Source: Mycobacterium sp. NS-7484 (GTDB taxonomy: Bacteria; Actinomycetota; Actinomycetes; Mycobacteriales; Mycobacteriaceae). From it: a DNA stretch of 64,000 nt. How positions within the stretch are numbered: the first letter of the stretch is position 1; each line of letters opens with the position of its first letter. The translations under genes were made by a program, and so were the position numbers. Below, piece by piece: positions 1-8,218 of this stretch. The stretch lies in the NCBI RefSeq assembly GCF_001953975.1, contig NZ_MBEJ01000035.1:1-64000 (forward strand), in the 5' to 3' direction. A model generated the notes under the pieces. That model was not told the DNA's origin. It searched no databases and was given only the letters and a program-made list of their open reading frames with translations.

Positions 1-66
1 TGATCACTCTCCAATCGAAGGGTGCTCACTTTTCAACCGGAACTACCTGCTCACTTTTCGACCGGA
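1..66. repeat. Three short direct repeats resembling a multi-repeat IS end (IS21-like)
   Basis: Two 19-base copies of TGCTCACTTTTC(A/G)ACCGGA lie at 23-41 and 48-66, starting 25 bases apart. A third, degenerate copy (about 14 of 19 matches) starts at base 1. Short spaced repeats at an element end are typical of IS21-family insertion sequences, where they bind the transposase. No istA or istB gene is visible, because the window begins here. The element itself is therefore inferred and may be only a remnant. Confidence 0.5.
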
Positions 67-362
67 GCCGACACCGTTCCGAACGTCTCCTGTGCGTAGA
101 CATTGCTGGGCGCAGTCGAGCCTTCATGACACCCGCAGTTCTTGGACACAGTGATCAGAGCCAACGCCAGGTCGGCCCGGTTTCAAACAAACCCGTGCAT
201 CTTCGGCGGAATCCGACGATGAGAGCAACCGATGACCGTCTGGCTGCCGTTGCTGGTCGAATTGTCGTCAGCGTCGGATACTGTTTTCCGACTCACAGTG
301 AACTTGCAGGAGGCAACGGTGTCTAACATAGCCGTGGTCGCCATGGATTCGGGCAGACCACC
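67..362. other. Non-coding stretch upstream of kinase gene
   Basis: About 300 bases between the IS-like repeats and the kinase start. The only open frame of note (126-326, plus) has no family features and no convincing ribosome binding site. I see no clear promoter hexamers. The promoter of the kinase gene at 363 should lie here. Confidence 0.4.
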
Positions 363-1985
363 ATGCTAAAACCGGGTGAGGTGTTCGCTGGGTATCGGAT
401 AGTTCGGGCGCTTGGCGCTGGCGGCATGGGCGAGGTGTACCTGGCAGATCACCCGCGGTTGTCACGCCAAGATGCGATCAAGGTGCTCTCATCGCAACTG
501 TCGGAGGATTCCGAGTTCATCGAACGCTTTAGGCGTGAAGCCGACCTCTCGGCGTCCCTGTGGCATCCATACATTGTCGGTGTCCACGATCGTGGTGAGT
601 GCGACAACCGACTCTGGTTGTCGATGGATTACGTCGAGGGCACCGACGCCGCACGCTTGCTCGCAGACTCTCCCGGCGGGTTACCGGTCAGCGAGGTCGC
701 CGACATCGTCGATGCGATCGCCGTCGCCTTGGACTTCGCGCATGATCGCGGGTTGCTGCATCGCGACGTCAAACCGGCCAACATCCTGCTCACCACAGAC
801 GGGGATCGGCGGATCCTGCTCGCCGACTTCGGCATTGGACGTGAGATCGGCACCACGAATGGACTGACCGCGACCGGATTGACGATCGGTACGGTCAGTT
901 ATGCCGCCCCCGAACAGCTTATGGGTGACGATCTTGACGGTCGCGCCGATCAGTACGCGTTGGCCGCCACGGCCTATCACTTGTTGTCCGGACATCCGGT
1001 GTTCGAGCACTCCAATCCGACAATCGTGATCAGCAGGCATCTCAACGCCACACCGGGGCGCCTGGTTGACCAGCGGGCAGAGTTCGCATTCCTCGACCCG
1101 GTCCTGCAACAAGCTCTAGCAAAGGTCCCCGACGAACGGTACCCGAGTTGCACACTGTTCGCGCAAGCCCTGCGCGCTGCCGTGACCGCCATCGAGCAAC
1201 CCTCCCCCACAACGCCGACCGAAGCGCCCTCGCCATCGGCTGTCACCCAGCACGCCTCCGTCGCGGGGGTACTCCGCGAGGCGGCCGCCCCCACTAGATC
1301 GGCAACCACGCCGGCGAAGACAACCGCGTCCGCCCCGACAGACACATCCGCTAAAGCCAACCCCACCTCAACGAATCCGACTGTGCCCGAAGGCCTTTCC
1401 AGGTCTCTCCTCCTTGCCGTAGTGGGCGCGGTGATCGTCGCAGTAGCCGCCGTGGCGGTAGCGGTGACAATCGGCATCATGGGATCACCAGCTGGCCCCA
1501 GGCAGGCCGCTGGATCGTCACCGACGAGCTCGCCCGATGCGACCCCGCGCCTGCCGCTTGCGCCTGCCGCGACTCCTCTGCCGTCAGTGCCCGCACCGCC
1601 ACCGCACACGACGCCAACCGCACCGCCAGCACCGAAGATTGTCAGCGTTCCAACCAGCAACGGATCCGCCGGAGTCATCACCCGCTCAGGAAAGACAGCC
1701 TGCCAGATCATGACCGCATTCGTCGGATGCCAAGTGAACTGGGAAGTCGCCACCCCGCTGATGTACGGCTCCCCTGCCAACGGTGTCCGCATCCACGCGA
1801 ACGGCCAATGGGAGTGGGCTAGCGGCGACATGGGCACCACAGCCTCCTTCACGACACTCGCCTACGGCACCACGTACACCACACTGGGATGGACGATCGA
1901 ACCGTCTTCGACCGGCACACGATTCACCAACAACCTCACAGGTCACGGCATCGTGGTTAGCACTGACGGAATCAACCCGTTTTGA
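363..1985 (+). CDS. Transmembrane Ser/Thr protein kinase with extracellular C-terminal domain
   Basis: A 540-residue Hanks-type (PASTA-less) eukaryotic-like kinase. Residues 1 to about 275 carry the glycine loop GAGGMGEVY, the catalytic Lys in [16 protein letters not shown], an ADFG activation motif, and an APEQ motif followed by [10 protein letters not shown] Pro/Thr/Ala-rich linker follows, then one membrane segment at about 347-374. The roughly 110-residue extracellular tail has two Cys and a Trp/Gly-rich pattern ([12 protein letters not shown]) like the sensor tails of other mycobacterial membrane proteins. By family it autophosphorylates and phosphorylates Ser/Thr at the membrane; the substrate is unknown. 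A broken relative lies at 4518-4824. It is one of three intact kinases in the window and is separate from the pknA/pknB locus. Confidence 0.88.
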   Translation: MLKPGEVFAGYRIVRALGAGGMGEVYLADHPRLSRQDAIKVLSSQLSEDSEFIERFRREADLSASLWHPYIVGVHDRGECDNRLWLSMDYVEGTDAARLLADSPGGLPVSEVADIVDAIAVALDFAHDRGLLHRDVKPANILLTTDGDRRILLADFGIGREIGTTNGLTATGLTIGTVSYAAPEQLMGDDLDGRADQYALAATAYHLLSGHPVFEHSNPTIVISRHLNATPGRLVDQRAEFAFLDPVLQQALAKVPDERYPSCTLFAQALRAAVTAIEQPSPTTPTEAPSPSAVTQHASVAGVLREAAAPTRSATTPAKTTASAPTDTSAKANPTSTNPTVPEGLSRSLLLAVVGAVIVAVAAVAVAVTIGIMGSPAGPRQAAGSSPTSSPDATPRLPLAPAATPLPSVPAPPPHTTPTAPPAPKIVSVPTSNGSAGVITRSGKTACQIMTAFVGCQVNWEVATPLMYGSPANGVRIHANGQWEWASGDMGTTASFTTLAYGTTYTTLGWTIEPSSTGTRFTNNLTGHGIVVSTDGINPF

Positions 1986-2153
1986 AACGTGTCATGGTAG
2001 CTGCGGGGACCCTTATCGTCGTATGACGATATTCGAGGTTGCTAGGACGCGTGTCCGACCTCGCAGCCAAGGGGACATAGGTCGCTGTTATCGGTACAAA
2101 ATTCGAACCTACGTCGGCCCGGCCGAAACGGTTGTCGAAGGGACTAACGGCAG

Positions 2154-3347
2154 TCAGCTACACTTAGGTCCTTCGATGGTGATGGTTGATAGTCCTCTTC
2201 TGAAGCCATTGTTGGTCTCAGCTGCACCCAAAGTCTTCACCTTCTGGCAGGCAGTGCCATTTATTATTGCATCAAATCTCAAATACGCGGCTGCGCCCGG
2301 GTAATAATCTCCGATATTGTACCCACCTTGCGTAATATTATCCCCCAGTGGGCTTTCGACCTTCTCACCGGCACTAAGCGTCGTAGAACCCAGTACATAG
2401 GTCAGGTTCTCATTCCAGTCGAATTTGAAAACAACGTTTTTCTGGACAGTCGTCCCGGTATTCTTGTAGCTGAGGACAAACTGGACCCTGGATCCATTGG
2501 GGGCCGTTACTTTCCTCTTCCATTCCTCAGTACCGGCCAGACGCAGGCGGTTCTCGAACCAGAAATTCGGCTGGTCGGCCACCAGGCTCAATAGTATTTT
2601 GCCATCTGCCTTCGGCGGCAAATTTCCGTCAAGCGCATCCAGACCAAGCTTGACGCCATCCTCGCTCAATAGAGCCTCGATACTCAGTGCTGTGTTATTC
2701 ACAGCACCCGTTGTCTCGATCCGGGCGGTTCCCGGCCTATAACGAAGTTCTACGTCTCCACCTGTCTTATTGACAAAATAGATTGCGTCTTTGAGTTCAG
2801 ATGGTTGCACATTAGATGCACCCACGTACCCAAAAGCGGAGTTCTCGTCTCTCTGTCCATCTGAGTGTAGGACAGGGGGTATATCCATCCTCGCATACGC
2901 ATACTTCAATGAGTTTGATGTCGAGTCATTGTGAAAATAGATCGCTACCTGGTATTCGTGCCCAGCCACAACGGTTACGTCGTCAGTCCAAGCGGTGCCA
3001 ATCGTAACGTCACGTACGCGCGTGAAATTGCGTTCATCGCCGTAACTTGGGTTGTCAGACACCGAATTAAGCGCCGCTCCTTCTATCGCGACATTGTGTC
3101 GGTATGTTGGCCGCGCTGGATACCATCCGGTTGGGGAGGCAGCGTCAGACACCTGTGCTTGCCACGGCTCGGGCTCCGATTTCTCCTCGTCCCCAATCCA
3201 TCTAACTGCGACGGTGATCCCCACGACGGCTGAGGTGATAAGCGAGATCAGGCCCACAATCAGCGCCACGATTTTGTGGGCGCGCGTCACGTGAATATCG
3301 ATCCAGTCACCCCACCTGCCCATACGCGGGATCCTACGTTCTGGCAC
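2154..3347 (-). CDS. Membrane-anchored beta-rich surface protein of unknown function
   Basis: A 397-residue protein with one N-terminal membrane segment at about residues 27-50 and a long extracytoplasmic portion. The C-terminal third (about 270-390) has the pattern of DUF11/CARDB-like beta-sandwich repeats, with NTGTTVQKNVVFKFD and a Gly-rich stretch before a conserved-looking final Cys. I do not recognise a named family. Its DNA is visibly more A/T-rich than the core genome, with many AAT, ATA and TTG codons, suggesting acquisition. It is convergent with the kinase gene on its 3' side and divergent from the protease gene. An alternative start is the Met nine codons in (MGRWGDW). Function unknown; anchoring is inferred from the single hydrophobic segment. 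Confidence 0.65.
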   Translation of the reverse strand: MPERRIPRMGRWGDWIDIHVTRAHKIVALIVGLISLITSAVVGITVAVRWIGDEEKSEPEPWQAQVSDAASPTGWYPARPTYRHNVAIEGAALNSVSDNPSYGDERNFTRVRDVTIGTAWTDDVTVVAGHEYQVAIYFHNDSTSNSLKYAYARMDIPPVLHSDGQRDENSAFGYVGASNVQPSELKDAIYFVNKTGGDVELRYRPGTARIETTGAVNNTALSIEALLSEDGVKLGLDALDGNLPPKADGKILLSLVADQPNFWFENRLRLAGTEEWKRKVTAPNGSRVQFVLSYKNTGTTVQKNVVFKFDWNENLTYVLGSTTLSAGEKVESPLGDNITQGGYNIGDYYPGAAAYLRFDAIINGTACQKVKTLGAAETNNGFRRGLSTITIEGPKCS

Positions 3348-3558
3348 TTCTTCTGAGTTCGATACCGAACCATCAGCGTCGCAATTGCCGGCAGCAACGG
3401 AACACCGCCAGTGGGCAAGGCCGCAGGCTTAGTCGTAACGAGACCAATAGGCAGCTCTCCGACCTTATCCCCGAGCCGTGCGTGGACGTACTTGGGTCTC
3501 TCAAGTCGATAATTCGGATACGGTCTGGGTCCAACTGCGTTCAGAGGGAGGGCCCGCG

Positions 3559-4479
3559 ATGGCGTTAGTACAGAACCTTGTGGATCGCCGCCACCTGTAT
3601 TGCGCAGGTGCCATCACCGCCCACTTTTATAACCGCGCTAGCGGCCGTGACCTGCAGCCTCACCACGGCACCGCGTTCGTCCTCTGGGCGGATAAGACAG
3701 GCCGATATTTCGTCACCAATCGCCATATCCTTGACGAACAGCCTCCGGGCACATTGGACCGAGTCGAACTGTCCGGCCACCGCCAGCCAGACAACCAGAA
3801 CAGCGAAACCGAGGCGTGGACGTACACGCATCGGAACCCCGAAGTGTTCTTCCATCCTGATCCCGACACCGACCTGGCACTCATACGGGTTCCTCTACCT
3901 TCGGAAACATCGGCAGACTCGAATTTCACTCAGCCCGAACGATGGTCGGCCCGGGGCGACTGGTATCCGTCATTCTTCGACATCAACTGGCTCGCCTCGG
4001 ATGCCGAGCTGCGCAGGTTGCTTCCGGGTGATCAAGTATTCATCGCCGGCTACCCAGGCGTTATCGCCGCCGAAGGGGGCGGCCGGTCGGCAACCAAGGA
4101 CGACCGGCCGATCATCGTCAACGGCATTGTGGCCAGCGACCCGCGCTATCCGGCCACATTCGGCGACGCCGTTCTCAACAACGCGGTCTTGTGCCATTCG
4201 TTCAGTTGGGGCGGCATGTCTGGTTCTCCAGTGTTCGCGTTCTCCCAAGGCATCGGAGTTGGCAAGATCGTCGGTATCAATGCCGGGCACATCCGAGGGC
4301 AAGGACCGGCTGGCGGCGTCATCTCACACTTCGTGCGATCAAGCGCTCTGATCGATCTGCTGGTGCAACTCGGGGAGCCCCGCCCACACCCAAATACCAG
4401 AATGGCCATGGAAGCCCGCGCACGTGCAAGGTCGGGTAAGCCCGGCTGGTATGCAGAACCACCTCCTTCGGGGAGCTGA
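3559..4479 (+). CDS. Trypsin-like serine protease domain protein
   Basis: A 306-residue protein from the ATG at 3559, chosen because GAGGGAGGG sits about eight bases upstream. A GTG at 3478 in frame would add 27 residues without a good binding site. The chymotrypsin-fold triad is readable: His56 in FVTNRHIL, Asp105 in DTDLALIRV, and Ser221 in GGMSGSPVF. No signal peptide or membrane segment is obvious, so it appears cytoplasmic. Cytoplasmic trypsin-like domains are known as effectors or maturation proteases in bacterial signalling and conflict systems. Here it lies between a kinase and a nuclease pair. Target unknown. Confidence 0.75.
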   Translation: MALVQNLVDRRHLYCAGAITAHFYNRASGRDLQPHHGTAFVLWADKTGRYFVTNRHILDEQPPGTLDRVELSGHRQPDNQNSETEAWTYTHRNPEVFFHPDPDTDLALIRVPLPSETSADSNFTQPERWSARGDWYPSFFDINWLASDAELRRLLPGDQVFIAGYPGVIAAEGGGRSATKDDRPIIVNGIVASDPRYPATFGDAVLNNAVLCHSFSWGGMSGSPVFAFSQGIGVGKIVGINAGHIRGQGPAGGVISHFVRSSALIDLLVQLGEPRPHPNTRMAMEARARARSGKPGWYAEPPPSGS

Positions 4480-4517
4480 TGCCTGCTCGCCGTCTCGCCG
4501 TGGGGGAGTGCCCTGAC

Positions 4518-4824
4518 CTACTCCACTAGTTCGAAGAAGCCACCGTTTCTGGCTGTCATGTTGGTCGCGGTCAGTGCCACGGCGCCGTTGACGTCGCGGG
4601 CGATCCCGAGATCAGTGAGCAGCACGTTGCTCACCGTCATCGTCGGTATGGGTGAGCATGACGGTGGCTGGCTTCACATCTCGGTGCAGCAGGCCTCGTT
4701 TGTCCGCGCGGCAAGTGCCCAGGCCATCGGTGGACTGACGTCGTACTCCCTTTCGGCCATCCGCGTTGTCCGAATGCTGAGCCAGACGGTGAAAGTTGTC
4801 TATGGCCTGGGTTACGCGATGCAT
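4518..4824 (-). pseudogene. Remnant of a Ser/Thr kinase catalytic core (frameshifted)
   Basis: On the minus strand, one frame reads [15 protein letters not shown], with the HRD catalytic loop at 4669-4686, then drifts into a stop. A second frame continues with SNVLLTDLGIARDV, the DFG-equivalent at 4596-4613, and ends at a stop at 4518-4520. The spacing between the two motifs matches an intact kinase. The glycine loop, the ATP-binding Lys and the rest of the C-lobe are missing. The fragment most resembles the kinase at 363-1985 ([15 protein letters not shown]). It is a decayed duplicate or a piece left by rearrangement, just downstream of the HNH gene. Confidence 0.75.
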
Positions 4825-4865
4825 CCGTAAGGTGTTCGTCCGCGAGGCAACACCTCATACGAGGT

Positions 4866-5699
4866 TCACCCATCGCCGAAGAGGGCACCCGAGCAGAACC
4901 AATCAGACGCTGCCAAACCTGCGTATAGTGCCGCTTCCCAAGCATTCGGCTCACCGAGCTGCCAGGAACGTGCCTCGCCCTCTAGATGAGATCGCACTCC
5001 GGTGGAGCCCTCGTTGTCGAATATCTCGCGCAATCTCGAATGGATTCCAGACATCAGACGGTTGGCTTGGAAGGTGTAAAGCTGGCTCAGGCCGAACTGA
5101 TCGAAATGTGCAATTGCCCTTGCCGTCAGTTCGGGTGTCCAGGTGTCTTGGACGTGAAGTGAAAACTTAGGTATGCACGGAACGGTCGGGATGATCTCGA
5201 CCTTCAACCACGGGCCAGGCCCCAGGTCGTCGAAGTATGCGTTGAGCGTCGGTGTCGTGCTCGCAAGTTTGATGCTGTTGCAATCTCTGCAGGCAGGCAG
5301 CAGATTGTCTGGAGTCACCGCGAAAATGGGGTGTTCGGCTTTGGGCAAATGATGATCGAGCGTCCATGCCTGTTTCACATTGCAGAGCACACAGCGGCCG
5401 TCCCTGTTGGCATCGCGCAGCAAGTCATAGTAGATACGCCCAGGTGCGCTACCGACCAGACGTTGCGTATAGAGCCATCCGAAGTCCTCACGGGTGGCAG
5501 GCGCCAGCGGTTCATAAGCTCGTGCCTCTAGGGTGTGAATTTGGCCCGCCACGCCGGCTTCCGCGTAATCGACCGCCGCCCCCTGGACCTTGTCTGCAAG
5601 AAGGACGAGCCGCTCTCGTCGGGCGTCTTCTCCGATTCCTTCACAGCACACGTTGAATACTTCGCGGGCTGAGACACCCGGTCGGACAGCGCTTAGCAC
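4866..5699 (-). CDS. HNH endonuclease, PtuB-like partner of the upstream ATPase
   Basis: A 277-residue protein with a GTG start four bases after the stop of the ATPase gene, so the two are translationally linked. The HNH core is at residues 103-141: Cys103-x2-Cys106, Asp115-His116-His117 followed by LPK, Asn132, and Cys137-x2-Cys140-Asn141. The two CxxC pairs are zinc ligands, and the His/Asn residues form the metal-dependent DNA-cleaving site. HNH proteins paired with an AAA-type ATPase are the hallmark of Septu (PtuB with PtuA). N- and C-terminal flanks of about 100 residues are not recognised. By family it would cleave DNA (or possibly tRNA, as in some PtuAB-type systems) on infection. The activity is inferred. 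Confidence 0.8.
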   Translation of the reverse strand: MLSAVRPGVSAREVFNVCCEGIGEDARRERLVLLADKVQGAAVDYAEAGVAGQIHTLEARAYEPLAPATREDFGWLYTQRLVGSAPGRIYYDLLRDANRDGRCVLCNVKQAWTLDHHLPKAEHPIFAVTPDNLLPACRDCNSIKLASTTPTLNAYFDDLGPGPWLKVEIIPTVPCIPKFSLHVQDTWTPELTARAIAHFDQFGLSQLYTFQANRLMSGIHSRLREIFDNEGSTGVRSHLEGEARSWQLGEPNAWEAALYAGLAASDWFCSGALFGDG

Positions 5700-5703
5700 T
5701 GCC

Positions 5704-7206
5704 CTAGCGCTCCGACTGTCGTGAGAAGTAGACCATCGACTGCAGAAGTGCCTTCGCCTCCGCTCCCAAGTTGCCGTTGAAGTCGCTCAGAATTTGGTTG
5801 AAATCCCCGCCACTGGCCACCGCTTCATCGAGTGTGCGATGGAATCCCGCAGCAGTGACCTCAAGGCCGAAGATTTCCTGAGTCAGTGTCCCGACATTTT
5901 CTCCGTAGGTTTCGCCGACAGGGCGCTGGCGACTGAGTACGCCGCCGGTACCCAACAGCTTCCACACACAGTGGCGCGGTACCTCTTGTATGACCACCGG
6001 CGAGTGTGTGGCGATGATGGCGACACCGTTACGGTCCTCCAGCAGCTCTGACAGAGCATTCATGAACGCAGACAGGAGTGGGGGATGCAAATGCGATTCC
6101 GGTTCATCGATGAGGACCAGTGATGCTTCCTCAACAGTCTCGACCAACCTCGTCAGGATCAATAGAACTATCTTGTGTCCAGAGCTGAGCTCGCGAAATA
6201 TGGCTCCCGCTCTATCGCGGATATTGACCTCACCGATGCCTACCATCTGGTTCAGGATCTCTGCGAACAATGTGTCGCTGGCTAGAAATTCGAGATAGTG
6301 TCGCCAGCGTTCCAGGCGACCGATTTCAACCACACTGTTCAAGCTGTCGCCGAATTCGTCGGCGAGGGCATGGTGGTCTTTAATATAGGCTGAATCCGGT
6401 TGCTTGAGACCGATATATTGATAGCCCATAGCATCGTTGATATCCGACTGGTTTCGTGGTTCGAAGCTGTCGAACGCACTGTAAGTGACCGACACGACAT
6501 TGGCGAACCGGTTGGTTAACAGCCTCTCCTGCTGCTGTTCGAAATCCACTCTCCCCGCTGCATACTCCGGGCGCGTAAGAGCCGTCGCGATATCATTGAG
6601 CATAAACGATTTGCCCACGCCATTTCTGCCTATCAGAACATGGATGTTCGTACGCGGCTTCGCATGAGGGGTCACATCAAACTCGAAAACGGCCGGCGGT
6701 GTCGGCCAACCGTCACGGTCGGTATCAGACGACACGTATGAGAAAGAATAGGGCGAGAGCTTCACCCCGCCCATCGCGATACGATGAAATTGCGTTTGCA
6801 CTGCAATAGCTTTGACAGAGCGCAGGAGCGATTGCTGTGTGACGTCCAAATCCTGCACCCGACGGAAGAGATCTAAGTCGAGGGCGATGTCGCGCAGGCC
6901 TTGCAGCACCTCGATGCGTGTGTCGGGACCAAGCGCTTTGAGGCTCTCATAGTAATCCTCGTCTTGGCCGAGGGAAAAGAACTGGTCCGGCAGATCATCG
7001 AATTGCTTCGGTACCGGCGGCCGTGCGTTGTCGTCGAAGTCGGCGATCTTTACCGTACCGATCTGGATTGTCTCGCCATTACGCACGAAATACAATGTCC
7101 AAAGTGTGTAATAGCCGTAATCGTTCCAGCCGTTGGCCTCCAAGTATGCGCCGTCGCGGGCACCCCAGGGCGGACGTGTCCGCGCTCGCATCGTCTGAAA
7201 CTTCAT
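5704..7206 (-). CDS. AAA/ABC-type ATPase, PtuA-like (Septu-type defence)
   Basis: A 500-residue protein from the ATG at 7206; a GTG six codons earlier is possible. Walker A GRNGVGKS is at 193-200, an ABC-like signature LSSGHK at about 340, Walker B LVLIDEP at 363-369 followed by ESHLHPP, and the switch His in ATHSP at about 401. This is the RecF/OLD-like AAA_21 architecture. The N-terminal 180 residues (WGARDG, NDYGYYTLW) form an extra domain I do not recognise. It overlaps no gene but sits four bases from the HNH gene. In Septu, PtuA binds ATP and holds PtuB inactive until infection. The role is inferred from this pairing. Confidence 0.8.
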   Translation of the reverse strand: MKFQTMRARTRPPWGARDGAYLEANGWNDYGYYTLWTLYFVRNGETIQIGTVKIADFDDNARPPVPKQFDDLPDQFFSLGQDEDYYESLKALGPDTRIEVLQGLRDIALDLDLFRRVQDLDVTQQSLLRSVKAIAVQTQFHRIAMGGVKLSPYSFSYVSSDTDRDGWPTPPAVFEFDVTPHAKPRTNIHVLIGRNGVGKSFMLNDIATALTRPEYAAGRVDFEQQQERLLTNRFANVVSVTYSAFDSFEPRNQSDINDAMGYQYIGLKQPDSAYIKDHHALADEFGDSLNSVVEIGRLERWRHYLEFLASDTLFAEILNQMVGIGEVNIRDRAGAIFRELSSGHKIVLLILTRLVETVEEASLVLIDEPESHLHPPLLSAFMNALSELLEDRNGVAIIATHSPVVIQEVPRHCVWKLLGTGGVLSRQRPVGETYGENVGTLTQEIFGLEVTAAGFHRTLDEAVASGGDFNQILSDFNGNLGAEAKALLQSMVYFSRQSER

Positions 7207-7496
7207 GCCCTGCCCTGACCACACCGTTCGGATACCAAATCGATGCCGACCACTCTGCCATGGGCCATGAGAAATCCCGCGGTCGCCGCGGTTTCAACGG
7301 TACGGATGGCGTCGACAGGCCCGGTGGTTGCGCGGCGATGCTGGCACAACGCAGTCACGCGAGGCGACGCCAAGCTCATTGAATCGTCCGCCCGATGCTG
7401 TTCTGGAACACGCAGCGCGCGTTGATTTGTCGACATCGATCGTCTCCGATGCGCGGGGAATCCGAGGAGTGCTCGTCAGCCCGCTACGATGCCGAG
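7207..7496. other. Divergent intergenic region
   Basis: About 290 bases separate the divergent ATPase (minus) and small membrane protein (plus) genes. Promoters for both must lie here. Small open frames run through it in several frames, but none has recognisable features. I see no convincing inverted repeat. Confidence 0.35.
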
Positions 7497-7946
7497 ATGG
7501 CCGACATTGCAACGGCGCTCGTTTCCGGGGGAGTCGGTCTCGTCGGCGCACTGATCGGTGCATTCAGCGCCCAGCTAGCGGCACGCAAAACCAGAGAGTC
7601 GGACCGCCGAAAACGTTGCGTGGACCGAGTTCTCGCCGCAATCACTCTGTTAGACAAGGCCTACGCCGAGTACGTGACCACTTCAGCATCGGCCCCAGAT
7701 GACCCCAAGACCCTGCTGCCCCTCCAAGGGTCGTTGCGGGCATACAACCAAGCGGTAGAAATGCTGCACATTCCCTCGCTGCGTGCCGCCGCAACCAGAT
7801 ACCGGGACCGACTGACCGAGTTCTACCTCATGTACGGGCAACCTCGTGATCCGCTAGACGCCGACCGGAAGGTGCCGACACTCCACGAACTCAATGACGA
7901 GCATGTCGCCCTCTCAGAGAAGCTGCGTGGCTACGAAAGGACCTGA
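7497..7946 (+). CDS. Small single-pass membrane protein with helical cytoplasmic tail
   Basis: A 149-residue protein starting at ATG 7497 (MADIATALV). The hydrophobic segment at about residues 7-25 (GGVGLVGALIGAFSAQLAA) is followed by a basic stretch (RKTRESDRRKR) and a mainly helical, charged domain. This layout is common in hypothetical proteins of defence islands and resembles membrane-tethered four-helix proteins, but I recognise no family. An in-frame upstream start at 7395 lacks support. It ends convergently, overlapping the 3' end of the STAS-like gene by 16 bases. Confidence 0.6.
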   Translation: MADIATALVSGGVGLVGALIGAFSAQLAARKTRESDRRKRCVDRVLAAITLLDKAYAEYVTTSASAPDDPKTLLPLQGSLRAYNQAVEMLHIPSLRAAATRYRDRLTEFYLMYGQPRDPLDADRKVPTLHELNDEHVALSEKLRGYERT

Positions 7947-8218
7947 AGCCTATCCGCGACACCGTGCACGCTGGCTCGCTCACGCAGATACTCGATGAAT
8001 TCCTGATCCGACGCCCCGGTGATCACCAATAGCTTTGCATCACGAAGAACCAGAAGCTCGCGCACGATTTCGTCGGCGAACGAGGCTGCGGCGGCAATCA
8101 ACAGCTCGCAATGCAACTGCACCACACTGCCCGACAAATTGGGGGGCAGGTTTGCCAAGAGCTGCTGAGCGCGCGGACGTGACCCGGCGAGCGCCGGCGC
8201 TTCGAGTGAAACCGTCAC
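7931..8218 (-). CDS. STAS-like domain protein (DUF4325-like)
   Basis: A 95-residue protein with a GTG start whose GTGA overlaps the TGA stop of the upstream fusion gene, implying coupled translation. The pattern VVQLHCELLIAAAASFADEIV, then LRDAKLLVITGAS, fits the alternating strand/helix layout of STAS-like DUF4325. That domain often accompanies HATPase_c proteins. Such pairs resemble anti-sigma/anti-anti-sigma switches. The partner and target are inferred from adjacency only. Confidence 0.65.
   Translation of the reverse strand: MTVSLEAPALAGSRPRAQQLLANLPPNLSGSVVQLHCELLIAAAASFADEIVRELLVLRDAKLLVITGASDQEFIEYLRERASVHGVADRLQVLS

Noticed and set aside
126..326. Possible 66-codon gene before the first kinase
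   Set aside because: No ribosome binding site or family features, and compositionally like random frame.
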